Below, piece after piece: positions 33,185 through 40,912 of a DNA stretch of 47,265 nt. Position numbers and translations under genes: made by a program. Location of the stretch: positions 1 to 47,265 of the forward strand of contig NZ_WHNY01000089.1 of the NCBI RefSeq assembly GCF_013141695.1. The letters are read 5' to 3'. Source of the stretch: Paenibacillus plantarum. Lineage in GTDB: Bacteria > Bacillota > Bacilli > Paenibacillales > NBRC-103111. Below the pieces are notes generated by a model. That model did no database searches and was not told the DNA's origin. It saw only the letters and a list, made by a program, of their open reading frames with translations. Numbering within the stretch: position 1 is the first letter of the stretch; each line of letters starts with the position of its first letter.

Positions 33185-33436
33185 CATCGTTGAGACGGGA
33201 TCGTCAGCTTTAGTGATCAATCAAAAGTTGAGGCTACGTAACACCTGAGCCTGCCGCACCCCACGATAGAAATGACCTTCCAATAGTACGATGTAACCGC
33301 TATTATCACTCTGTTATTTATACAAACAGAACGGTTTTTTGCCTTCTGGCAGCGAATCAACTCTTTTATAATAAAGATAGAGAAGAGAGGAAGCGAGGCT
33401 TCCGCTTCATAAATCAAGGTTAGGGGTTGATCACCA

Positions 33437-34339
33437 ATGAACAAGCTGCGTTATAACGATAACCTGGTGGGGTACATATTTGCTTCCCCTTTCATTCTGG
33501 GATTTCTCATCTTCACACTGTATCCCATCATTTCATCGCTTTTTTATTCATTTACGGATTACAACTTGTTTGATGCACCGAATTTTATCGGTTTTGACAA
33601 CTATGAAAAAATGTTTACCGCGGACGACAAGTATTGGAAATCCGTCAGTGTAACCTTTACGTACGTGTTCGCCAGCGTGCCACTTCGACTCGCATTCGCG
33701 TTAATGGTAGCAGTGCTGCTTAATAAAGCTGTCTCAGGTATCGGCGTTTACCGCTCCTCGTTTTACTTGCCTTCCTTGATCGGGGGCAGCGTGGCAGTTT
33801 CAATCATGTGGACGCAAGTGTTCGGAGATAAAGGTTTGGTCAATTCCGCACTTGGTGTTATTGGGATTCACACAGATACATCATGGATCGGAAACCCGTC
33901 GACGGCGTTATGGACACTGATTGCTTTGTCCGTCTGGCAGTTCGGTTCTTCCATGCTCATCTTCCTTGCAGGTCTCAAAAACATCCCAGCGTCTTATTAT
34001 GAAGCAGCTAGCGTAGACGGTGCGAATAAAATTCGCCAGTTCTTCAAAATTACGCTTCCGTTGCTCAGCCCAATTATCTTGTTTAACCTGATTATGCAAA
34101 CCATCTCTGCGTTCATGACTTTTACGCCAGCCTATATCATCTCACGCGGCGAAGGTGGACCGCTGGACAATACCTTACTTTATTCTTTGTACTTATACCG
34201 CAGAGCATTCCAATTCTACGAAATGGGTTATGCTTCCGCAATGGCATGGGTCATGCTAATACTTGTGGGTATCATTGCACTCGTTATTTTCCAAACATCA
34301 AAATACTGGGTTTACTACGAAAACAAAGGAGAGAAATAA
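33437..34339 (+). CDS. yesP: CUT1 ABC transporter permease, YesP type (locus 3)
   Basis: Membrane subunit of 300 residues with about six helices. The EAA loop reads YEAASVDGANKIRQF, ending TLPLLSP. The N-terminal helix YIFASPFILGFLIFTLYPI is typical of this branch. The ribosome site (AGGGGTTGATC) is weaker than its neighbours'. The next permease starts one base after the stop triplet. Symbol by gene order with yesMNOPQR. Confidence 0.9.
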   Translation: MNKLRYNDNLVGYIFASPFILGFLIFTLYPIISSLFYSFTDYNLFDAPNFIGFDNYEKMFTADDKYWKSVSVTFTYVFASVPLRLAFALMVAVLLNKAVSGIGVYRSSFYLPSLIGGSVAVSIMWTQVFGDKGLVNSALGVIGIHTDTSWIGNPSTALWTLIALSVWQFGSSMLIFLAGLKNIPASYYEAASVDGANKIRQFFKITLPLLSPIILFNLIMQTISAFMTFTPAYIISRGEGGPLDNTLLYSLYLYRRAFQFYEMGYASAMAWVMLILVGIIALVIFQTSKYWVYYENKGEK

Positions 34340-34340
34340 C

Positions 34341-35183
34341 ATGGCACATTCGAATAACTACAGACGCTTTGGCTATCATCTCCTTTTAGTCCTATGTTCA
34401 CTTGTGATGATGTACCCCATCATTTGGTTGCTTGCGAGCTCGTTGAAGCCAAATAGTGAAATTTTTTCAACCGCTTACAGCTTGATTCCGAGCAAGATCG
34501 CTTGGGAGAACTTTCAAACAGGCTGGAGAGGTTTCGCAGGCAATTCATTCGGTCGCTTTTTCATGAACTCGTTCTATATCGTGATCCTGTCTACGATCGG
34601 AGCGGTGGCCAGTTCAGCCCTCGTTGCTTATGCGTTTGGCCGTATTCCCTTTGTCGGAAGAAACTTCTGGTTCGGCTGTATGATGCTAACGATGATGTTG
34701 CCTCACGATGTTACAATTATCCCGCAATACGTATTGTTTGCGAAGTTAGAATGGATTGGATCCTTTAAGCCGATCATCGTGCCCCAGTTCTTTGCAATTC
34801 CCTTCTTTATCTTCCTGATTATGCAATTCATTCGGACGATTCCCATTGAGCTCGATGAAGCTGCTAAAATGGACGGCTGCAGTAAATACAGCATCTTTTT
34901 CCGGATTTTGGTTCCACTTATCGTGCCAGCGCTCATTACATCAACGATCTTCTCCTTCTACTGGCGCTGGGAAGATTTCATAAACCCGCTGCTTTACTTA
35001 AATAAGCCGAGTATGTACCCTGTGTCCCTGGCCTTGAAACTTTTCTTGGATGGAGAGTCAGTGAACAATTGGGGCGGCATGTTCGCAATGGCTTCCGCGT
35101 CACTGGTACCGATTGTTGTCGTGTTCTTCATTTTCCAACGGTACATTGTTGACGGGATTAGCACAAGCGGCTTGAAAGGATAG
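34341..35183 (+). CDS. yesQ: CUT1 ABC transporter permease, YesQ type (locus 3)
   Basis: Second membrane subunit, 280 residues. The EAA loop reads DEAAKMDGCSKYSIF and ends LVPLIVP. The frame is open from 34263 inside the previous gene, but AAAGGAGAG just before the ATG at 34341 fixes the start. It is followed closely by the GH105 gene. No ATPase subunit is encoded in the operon. Confidence 0.92.
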   Translation: MAHSNNYRRFGYHLLLVLCSLVMMYPIIWLLASSLKPNSEIFSTAYSLIPSKIAWENFQTGWRGFAGNSFGRFFMNSFYIVILSTIGAVASSALVAYAFGRIPFVGRNFWFGCMMLTMMLPHDVTIIPQYVLFAKLEWIGSFKPIIVPQFFAIPFFIFLIMQFIRTIPIELDEAAKMDGCSKYSIFFRILVPLIVPALITSTIFSFYWRWEDFINPLLYLNKPSMYPVSLALKLFLDGESVNNWGGMFAMASASLVPIVVVFFIFQRYIVDGISTSGLKG

Positions 35184-35207
35184 AAGATGAGAGGAGAGCT
35201 TATAGAC

Positions 35208-36251
35208 ATGCCGAAATTAGTATTTGAGGAAAATGATATCAGATCAGCCATCGACCGAGTCGTAGATCGCACGTTTCGTATGGACTTCGGATGGGATTGG
35301 CCAGGTGGTGTCGCCTTTTATGGAGTTTGTGAAGCTTATGCAGCAACAGGGAATGAATCGTATCTAACTAGATTGAAGGCTTGGGTGGATGAAAATATGG
35401 AGGATGGCTTGCCGAAGCTTTCGGTCAATGCGGTGTCCATCGGACACTCCCTTCTTACTCTATATGACGTGACAAAAGAAGAGAAATATCTAGACACGGT
35501 GAAGGAAATGGCGGAATTCCTTGCGACAAAAGCGGAGCGGTTTGGAGAAGATATCCTCCAACATACGGTTAATTCCGAAACATATAACTTTCCAGAACAA
35601 GCTTGGGTAGATACGATGTTTATGGCTGGTTACTTCCTGCTTCGTGTTGGTACACTACTGAATAATAATGACTATTTCGAGCTTGGCTTGAAGCAGTATC
35701 ATGGACATGAGAACGTCCTGCAAGATGCGAGAACCAACCTGTACTATCATGGATGGGACAATATTGCTCAAAATAATATGTCCGCTATGTTCTGGGCACG
35801 CGGGAACTCCTGGGCTGCGCTCACGATGGCACGCGCACTTCATCTCGTAGAAGTTACGCATCCTTCGTTCATGATTATTGATGGCTCATTGCGTGATCAA
35901 CTCAGCGCAATTGTTCGATTGCAAGATGAATCAGGCTTGTGGCACACCATTCTGAATGACCCGACAGCTCCACTGGAGACGTCAGGATCAGCCGGAATTG
36001 CCACTGCTTTGCTTACACGCGGGAGATTGTACAACAAATATACACAGAAGTCGATCGACGGTATCTTAGCGCGAATTACCGAGGATGGCACAGTAACTGG
36101 TGTATCCGCAGGAACGGCTGTCATGAAAAATGCTGAAGGTTACAAAGGCGTGCCGGACAAACGCATTCAAGGTTGGGGGCAAGGGTTAACCTTGACATTC
36201 CTTGCTGAGGTGCTGAATTCGAAGAAAAATAGTTTTGGAAATGGTTGTTAA
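35208..36251 (+). CDS. yesR: GH105 (GH88-like) unsaturated glycuronyl hydrolase, YesR/YteR type
   Basis: Cytoplasmic hydrolase of 347 residues expected to remove unsaturated galacturonate from rhamnogalacturonan fragments made by lyases. It shows the alpha/alpha-barrel pattern, with the likely general acid Asp135 in AWVDTMFM, and the family stretches FWARGNSWAA and QDESGLWHTIL. Start: ATG 35208 follows GAGAGGAG at a 10-11 base distance; an in-frame ATG at 35187 with AAAGGA six bases upstream is possible and would add seven residues. It is the last gene of the yesMNOPQR-like set and directly indicates the pectic substrate. Confidence 0.9.
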   Translation: MPKLVFEENDIRSAIDRVVDRTFRMDFGWDWPGGVAFYGVCEAYAATGNESYLTRLKAWVDENMEDGLPKLSVNAVSIGHSLLTLYDVTKEEKYLDTVKEMAEFLATKAERFGEDILQHTVNSETYNFPEQAWVDTMFMAGYFLLRVGTLLNNNDYFELGLKQYHGHENVLQDARTNLYYHGWDNIAQNNMSAMFWARGNSWAALTMARALHLVEVTHPSFMIIDGSLRDQLSAIVRLQDESGLWHTILNDPTAPLETSGSAGIATALLTRGRLYNKYTQKSIDGILARITEDGTVTGVSAGTAVMKNAEGYKGVPDKRIQGWGQGLTLTFLAEVLNSKKNSFGNGC

Positions 36252-36270
36252 GCAGTGAATAGTTGACGTC

Positions 36271-36340
36271 AAACCTCCAGTTCATTTCGGATTTTACGGC
36301 TCATACCGTAACTGTTCGAAAAAAAGCTGGAGGTTTTTGT
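36271..36340 (+). terminator. Terminator after the GH105 gene
   Basis: A long hairpin whose base is AAACCTCCAG (36271-36280) / CTGGAGGTTT (36327-36336), with an inner stem TTACGG / CCGTAA, followed by TTT. Confidence 0.75.
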
Positions 36341-36357
36341 GTGTTATCCATCACGGA

Positions 36358-36822
36358 TTAATTTCCGGCCAACTGCATCGCCACTGCAATCAAGAATAAT
36401 GCGAATGCAATGACCGCAGACCAGAAGCGAATCCGATCTAATTGAACCCATCGGCTTATGACCGATTGCCAACCACTTGGTGGGGCTTCGGGGCGCCAAT
36501 CCAAAATGCTCTTATTAATCGGAACAGTTCCAAACAGTGTGATCAAGATCCAACTCAGTAAAGCAATCACGCCTGCTACTTGTAAGCGGAGTCCAGGGCC
36601 GGTATTCAGTGTTAATATGGCAACCCCTGAAAACAAAGTCGGCATGTAGATAGAAGGCACCAGTACGCGTAGTCTGCGTATAAGTGCTTGACGGAGTTGG
36701 ATATGCGGTTGGTCTGGTAGAGCAGCGAGCGGAGGTCGGACACCGTAGAAAATCACAAATTCTTCTCCGGCAAGTAACCCGGCAAGGAACAGATTTATTA
36801 CCTCGATTGTGGCGTGGAGCAT
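36358..36822 (-). CDS. DUF1772-type (anthrone oxygenase-like) membrane protein
   Basis: A 154-residue membrane protein with four hydrophobic segments. The cytoplasmic motif TVPINKSILDW and the later WVQLDRIRFWSAV match the pattern of DUF1772 proteins, some of which are described as anthrone-oxygenase-like. A perfect AGGAGG is spaced nine bases from the ATG on the minus strand. It stands alone between a terminator and a divergent aldo/keto reductase. Function not established. Confidence 0.8.
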   Translation of the reverse strand: MLHATIEVINLFLAGLLAGEEFVIFYGVRPPLAALPDQPHIQLRQALIRRLRVLVPSIYMPTLFSGVAILTLNTGPGLRLQVAGVIALLSWILITLFGTVPINKSILDWRPEAPPSGWQSVISRWVQLDRIRFWSAVIAFALFLIAVAMQLAGN

Positions 36823-37021
36823 ATGGAATGTCCTCCTAGTGGTTATGTATTAGTTATAAATTTAAACAATAATTATAAACGCCATATAAACAAGTAAAAA
36901 GACTTTATTATTCCTTCACGGGTATTCGGTTCTCAAATCGTTTTGTTCGTACATAGCCGGAAATGTCCGTTTTGAGATATCATATAGGTGTTAGAACACA
37001 ATATCGGAGGGAAACATACGA

Positions 37022-37936
37022 ATGAAACGGAATCGATTAGGCACTTCGGAGCTCATGGTAGGTGAGGTTGGTTTAGGCTGCATGTCGTTAGGCACAGATC
37101 AACAGCTCGCAATCGAGATGATTCATGCAGCATTGGATCTAGGGGTAAATTTCTTAGATACGGCAGATTTGTACGAAGAAGGTCTCAATGAAGAAATCGT
37201 CGGACAAGCGATTCGTGATCGCCGCCGTGAGGAACTTATTATAGCCACGAAAGTGGGTAATCGACGAATTCCAGGCCAAGATGGCTGGGCATGGGATGCG
37301 TCCAAAGCATACATACTCTCCGCGGTCAAAGATAGTTTGAAAAGGCTGCGCACGGATTACATTGATCTATATCAATTGCACGGGGGTACACTGGAGGATC
37401 CGATTGATGAGACGATCGAAGCCTTTGAACAATTGAAGCATGAGGGGATCATTCGCTATTATGGTATTTCCTCGATTCGTCCTAATGTCATTCGTGAATA
37501 TACAAACCGCTCGTCGATGGTTAGCGTCATGAGTCAATATAGCTTATTGGATCGACGGCCGGAGGAAGCCGTGTTGCCTTGGCTTGCCGAACATTCGGTC
37601 AGTATGATAGCTCGCGGTCCAGTGTCGAAAGGAATTCTGTCGAGCGGAGGACAGGGGCGGCTTCAGAAAGGATATCTTGATTACACAGTAGAATCACTTT
37701 ACACCCTTCATCCCCAATTACAGGAGCTAGCCGATTCAAGTGATCGCAATCTAAGCCAGCTTGCAGTTCGCTATGCATTATCGCATCCAACGGTCGCTGT
37801 GACCATCCCAGGAGCCAGCTCAATGCATCAATTGTTGGACAATATCGACGCAGCAGAGGGACCGCCTTTAACAGAAGAAGAGGTAACCCTACTACGTAAG
37901 TTAACCCGATTGAATAGATATGAACAACATCGATAA
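37022..37936 (+). CDS. Aldo/keto reductase
   Basis: NADPH-type oxidoreductase of 304 residues with a TIM barrel. The catalytic tetrad is visible: Asp and Tyr in FLDTADLYEEG, Lys in ATKVG, and His in YQLHGG. The cofactor end has TIPGASSMHQLLDN. GGAGGGAAA precedes the ATG. It is a single gene with its own terminator. Close to the YqkF/general stress branch; the physiological substrate is unknown. Confidence 0.92.
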   Translation: MKRNRLGTSELMVGEVGLGCMSLGTDQQLAIEMIHAALDLGVNFLDTADLYEEGLNEEIVGQAIRDRRREELIIATKVGNRRIPGQDGWAWDASKAYILSAVKDSLKRLRTDYIDLYQLHGGTLEDPIDETIEAFEQLKHEGIIRYYGISSIRPNVIREYTNRSSMVSVMSQYSLLDRRPEEAVLPWLAEHSVSMIARGPVSKGILSSGGQGRLQKGYLDYTVESLYTLHPQLQELADSSDRNLSQLAVRYALSHPTVAVTIPGASSMHQLLDNIDAAEGPPLTEEEVTLLRKLTRLNRYEQHR

Positions 37937-37945
37937 ATTTAGAGA

Positions 37946-37979
37946 GGCCCATGCAACTACGCATGGGCCGTTACTTTTC
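37946..37979 (+). terminator. Intrinsic terminator after the aldo/keto reductase
   Basis: A perfect 9-bp stem GGCCCATGC / GCATGGGCC with loop AACTAC, followed by a T-rich tail. Confidence 0.85.
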
Positions 37980-38039
37980 ATTTAGCATGAGATTCAATTT
38001 ATTTCATATTCGCGTAGTGTTCTAATAGCTCTTAAATAA

Positions 38040-39062
38040 TCAACTCGACGTCGGTTTAATCCAAATATCCGAGTGATAGGCTTTCATAAAGTGCAATAGC
38101 TTTTCGAGAACCTCAATACCCTTAGTTTCCGCTTCTCTCGCAATATTTAACAGTTTAATAGCGCTATCTGCTAGGATTGGATTCTTTGGCTGACCGCCTT
38201 GAGGGAAAGGGAAGATTTCGCGTAAATCACTTAAAGCTTCCGCCACGGTTTCATAATGAGCAGCAGCCTCTGCCGCTTTGCTTCGGACTGTTCGTTCCAC
38301 GACATTGCTGCCGTCCCATTTGATGGACATTTCTTGAAGGAACTTGACAGCAAATTCTCTAGCATCAGCTGCAACCGCAATGTTGTAAGCATTACCGAAT
38401 TCCTCAGCGTTTCGATTCTCCATAACTTGGATCCACGCATCATACCCTTTTAGTCCTTGCGTATAACGGTCTTTGAAGTTATATGTCCACTCGCGCCCAC
38501 GAGCGTGTTCCACAATCATATCCAGTGCCATACGGAGCATCTCATATTTGGAGTGAGGAAGACTATCTTCGATTGTGACTAAAAATAAGACAGGAATTTT
38601 AGGTCGACCGAAATCTGCGTATGTAATTGTACCCTCTTGGGAGACATCCTTAGCATTAAAGATTTGCATATCGTCGTCGTAACCGTAAATCAGTCCGAAT
38701 TCCGGAATAAATAGATCGAAAACAATAGCTGGATAGCCTTTGTCAACAGATCGCTGGATAAGTGCTATTGTTTGCTCCAAATTGTCAGGAGATACAGGTG
38801 TAGAGGCTTCTCCCATATTGCTGGTATAGCCCAAGTTGCATAAATTCCTGCGAAGAATATAACCTCCAGGAAAAGATGTTGGACCTGCGACGTTTACTTC
38901 AATTGGATCGATATTAAGCCGAAAGGCGTGTCCAGTGAACCCCATAACGTCTACAAGGGAGAGCGCTTTTTTATCCGTGTAACTGACCGCTCCATATACG
39001 GCACTTGCAGCGGAAGTCATTGTTTTCGTCCAATCACGCTGGATAAGTCGTTCAGAAATCAT
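38040..39062 (-). CDS. Unknown protein encoded downstream of an ECF sigma factor
   Basis: A soluble protein of 340 residues, no signal peptide. The N-terminal third has AASAVYGAVSY, MGFTGHAFRLNI and a segment spaced like BtrH/C39-peptidase-like folds, but without a clear catalytic Cys-His pair; this resemblance is weak. The C-terminal third is helical. The gene begins 26 bp after the sigma gene stop, with AAGGTGG as ribosome site, so it is very probably co-transcribed with it and may be its effector or regulator. Confidence 0.75.
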   Translation of the reverse strand: MISERLIQRDWTKTMTSAASAVYGAVSYTDKKALSLVDVMGFTGHAFRLNIDPIEVNVAGPTSFPGGYILRRNLCNLGYTSNMGEASTPVSPDNLEQTIALIQRSVDKGYPAIVFDLFIPEFGLIYGYDDDMQIFNAKDVSQEGTITYADFGRPKIPVLFLVTIEDSLPHSKYEMLRMALDMIVEHARGREWTYNFKDRYTQGLKGYDAWIQVMENRNAEEFGNAYNIAVAADAREFAVKFLQEMSIKWDGSNVVERTVRSKAAEAAAHYETVAEALSDLREIFPFPQGGQPKNPILADSAIKLLNIAREAETKGIEVLEKLLHFMKAYHSDIWIKPTSS

Positions 39063-39088
39063 GTTAGGATACCACCTTCATGAGAATG

Positions 39089-39802
39089 TTAGATTGGGGG
39101 AGAGGCCAGAATGGCACGTTTTGGGCGACCTAATGCTGCTCGTTTCTGTACATAGCTGTTAAGGGAAACACGGATTCGCTCTCGATAGACTTTGGATTTG
39201 GATCTTGACAATATGTTGTAAACGTTGGCAGTCGTTGTTTGAAACAGTGAGGCAATCTCGGCTGGCGTCAGTTCATCGAAAAAATGAGCTTCAAATATAG
39301 CTCTTTCCCGCTTGCCAAGGCATGAAAGTAAATCGCGCAAACACTGGAACATATCCGTTCGTACTAATGAAACCGCTGGATCAGCACGAAACTGTGCTTC
39401 TTCCGTAGCAGAGCGGGATAGACGTAATAAAATTTCGTCAATATCGCTCCAATCGGTATCAACCGTCGACGTGTCTCCGGCTTTTTGCCTGAAGTCAGAG
39501 AAAGGCCGTTCCTTGCCATAAGGTCCGCCGCGTCGCATTTTCATATATGCCTGGTTGCGAACGATTCGTTGCAGCCAAGGAATAAAACGCTCCGGATTCA
39601 TCAAGGTACCCATGTGTAGGAATGCTCTAATGAGGGCCTCCTGCACAATGTCTTCGGCAATCGAGCTGTCTTGCGCGATTGTATTCGCCCATCCGAGAGC
39701 TTTACTCCGATGATAACGTACTAATTCACCGAATGCCTCCCGATCACCAGAACGCGCGCGCTGTACGAGCTCCTGTTGCTCATCTAATCTAACCTTTTCC
39801 AA
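39089..39802 (-). CDS. ECF-type RNA polymerase sigma factor
   Basis: Sigma-70 family protein of 237 residues. Region 2 (DREAFGELVRYHRSKALGWA, IAEDIVQEALIRAF, RFIPWLQRIVRNQAY) and region 4 (REIFEAHFFDELTPAEIASLF-like, TTANVYNILSRSK) are present. The C-terminal extension after region 4 is longer than in minimal ECF factors. The start must be a TTG at 39802: an in-frame TGA lies 16-18 bases upstream and no ATG lies between. No anti-sigma gene with a transmembrane segment is adjacent; the next gene is the unknown 340-residue protein. Confidence 0.9.
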   Translation of the reverse strand: MEKVRLDEQQELVQRARSGDREAFGELVRYHRSKALGWANTIAQDSSIAEDIVQEALIRAFLHMGTLMNPERFIPWLQRIVRNQAYMKMRRGGPYGKERPFSDFRQKAGDTSTVDTDWSDIDEILLRLSRSATEEAQFRADPAVSLVRTDMFQCLRDLLSCLGKRERAIFEAHFFDELTPAEIASLFQTTTANVYNILSRSKSKVYRERIRVSLNSYVQKRAALGRPKRAILASPPI

Positions 39803-39979
39803 TGACCTGCCATCCTTTCATTCTCCCACTACAATGTTTGATGCCAAAGGACATATGATTTCTATCATGTATTGAAAAAAAAGAAAAATATATTTTCTTC
39901 CTGCAGTAATTGAGATGAAAAGGGGAGTTTGCATGGCTTTCCTAATTCAATTTTATCACGAAAGCTGTTTGAAAATAAA

Positions 39980-40021
39980 AAGCGGTATCCAGGACCTATT
40001 TTCAGTCCATCGATACCGCTT
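39980..40021 (-). terminator. Terminator of the YheC/YheD gene
   Basis: Stem AAGCGGTATC (39980-39989) / GATACCGCTT (40012-40021) with an inner GGAC/GTCC pair; on the minus strand it is followed by TTTATTTTC. Confidence 0.75.
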
Positions 40022-40043
40022 AATTTTCGCGTATGTCCTCACA

Positions 40044-40802
40044 TTATTTGGATCGTCCATACTGTTTCCCAATGTCCACCATGCGTCGATACAGCTTACG
40101 ATTAGACATGTTCTTCAGCGGATAGAACTGAGGTCGGGTATTCACTTCTAGAATCCACGGTCTCCCTTTGGAATCAATCGCGACGTCGAGACCCAGTTCT
40201 CGGAATCCTCGATTATGATCTTCAAAAGCATACCCAACTTCCACGCCTAGCTGCTTCAATTGCGCTTCACGTTCTTGAATATCAGGTGTAGAATAGCCTG
40301 CTCCCCGCATAGTGGGCTTGAAATAGCCAATGGATCCGCCTTGATTATAATTCGTAGCTACTTTTCCTTGTCTGCCGATTTTGGCGAAAAGGCCAGTGCT
40401 GACCCATTCACCTTTATTCGTTTTTTGCACCATGACGCGAATATCGAAAGGTCTGCCTTTCGTCTTGGCGAGCTTAATCCCTTTCTGGAGTAAATAGGAA
40501 CGCTTACCCGCATGTTTGGACAATTTGCTAAGCAGTATCTTCCGCGTGGTATAGAAGTTTTTTGTATGATTCAATTGCGTTTGGAAGCCTTTCGTCTTCC
40601 GCTTGATGCGGATAATATTGGAACCGCCGGAACCATCCGTAGGTTTGAAAAAGACTGTTTTATAATCATCCAGCATCATATGCAAATTAGTTTTCGTAAA
40701 AAGCAACGTTCGAGGGACATAGTGGCGTAATTGAGGTTGTTGAAGCAACCATTTGGTTTTACGCCATTTGCTCTTGATTGAACTGCTTTTATACGTGGGC
40801 AT
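40044..40802 (-). CDS. YheC/YheD family ATP-grasp protein (endospore coat-associated)
   Basis: ATP-grasp enzyme-like protein of 252 residues, shorter than B. subtilis YheC/YheD (about 360-450), so it covers mainly the ATP-grasp core. Visible parts are KPTDGSGGSNIIRI (nucleotide-binding loop), FDIRVMVQ, and the metal/ATP motif ELGLDVAIDSKGRPWILEVNTRP. AAGAGGTG precedes the ATG. Family members are spore-coat-associated in Bacillus, which fits a spore former. It lies 110 bp downstream of the GH42 gene, probably as a separate unit. Confidence 0.88.
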   Translation of the reverse strand: MPTYKSSSIKSKWRKTKWLLQQPQLRHYVPRTLLFTKTNLHMMLDDYKTVFFKPTDGSGGSNIIRIKRKTKGFQTQLNHTKNFYTTRKILLSKLSKHAGKRSYLLQKGIKLAKTKGRPFDIRVMVQKTNKGEWVSTGLFAKIGRQGKVATNYNQGGSIGYFKPTMRGAGYSTPDIQEREAQLKQLGVEVGYAFEDHNRGFRELGLDVAIDSKGRPWILEVNTRPQFYPLKNMSNRKLYRRMVDIGKQYGRSK

Positions 40803-40912
40803 AGGAGTACACCTCTTTTTAGACAGCGTATGTGAGGTGGACGCTGCTTGTCAGTGCTTATACCCATTGGAGCTAGCGAATTTGCATTTACTTATCCAGT
40901 AAAGTGAAGTTG

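Noticed and set aside
33185..33436. Possible riboswitch or promoter between the locus 3 terminator and permease
   Set aside because: I found no recognisable aptamer, no good -35/-10 pair and no copy of the 20-bp motif.
39933..40151. 72-codon frame starting after AAAAGGGGAG
   Set aside because: The ribosome site is good, but the frame runs through the YheC/YheD terminator and 108 bases antisense into that gene, with no coherent protein pattern. Kept only as a doubtful possibility.
40803..40912. Possible terminator between GH42 and YheC/YheD genes
   Set aside because: A CAGCGT / ACGCTG stem exists, but on the minus strand it is followed by A residues rather than T.
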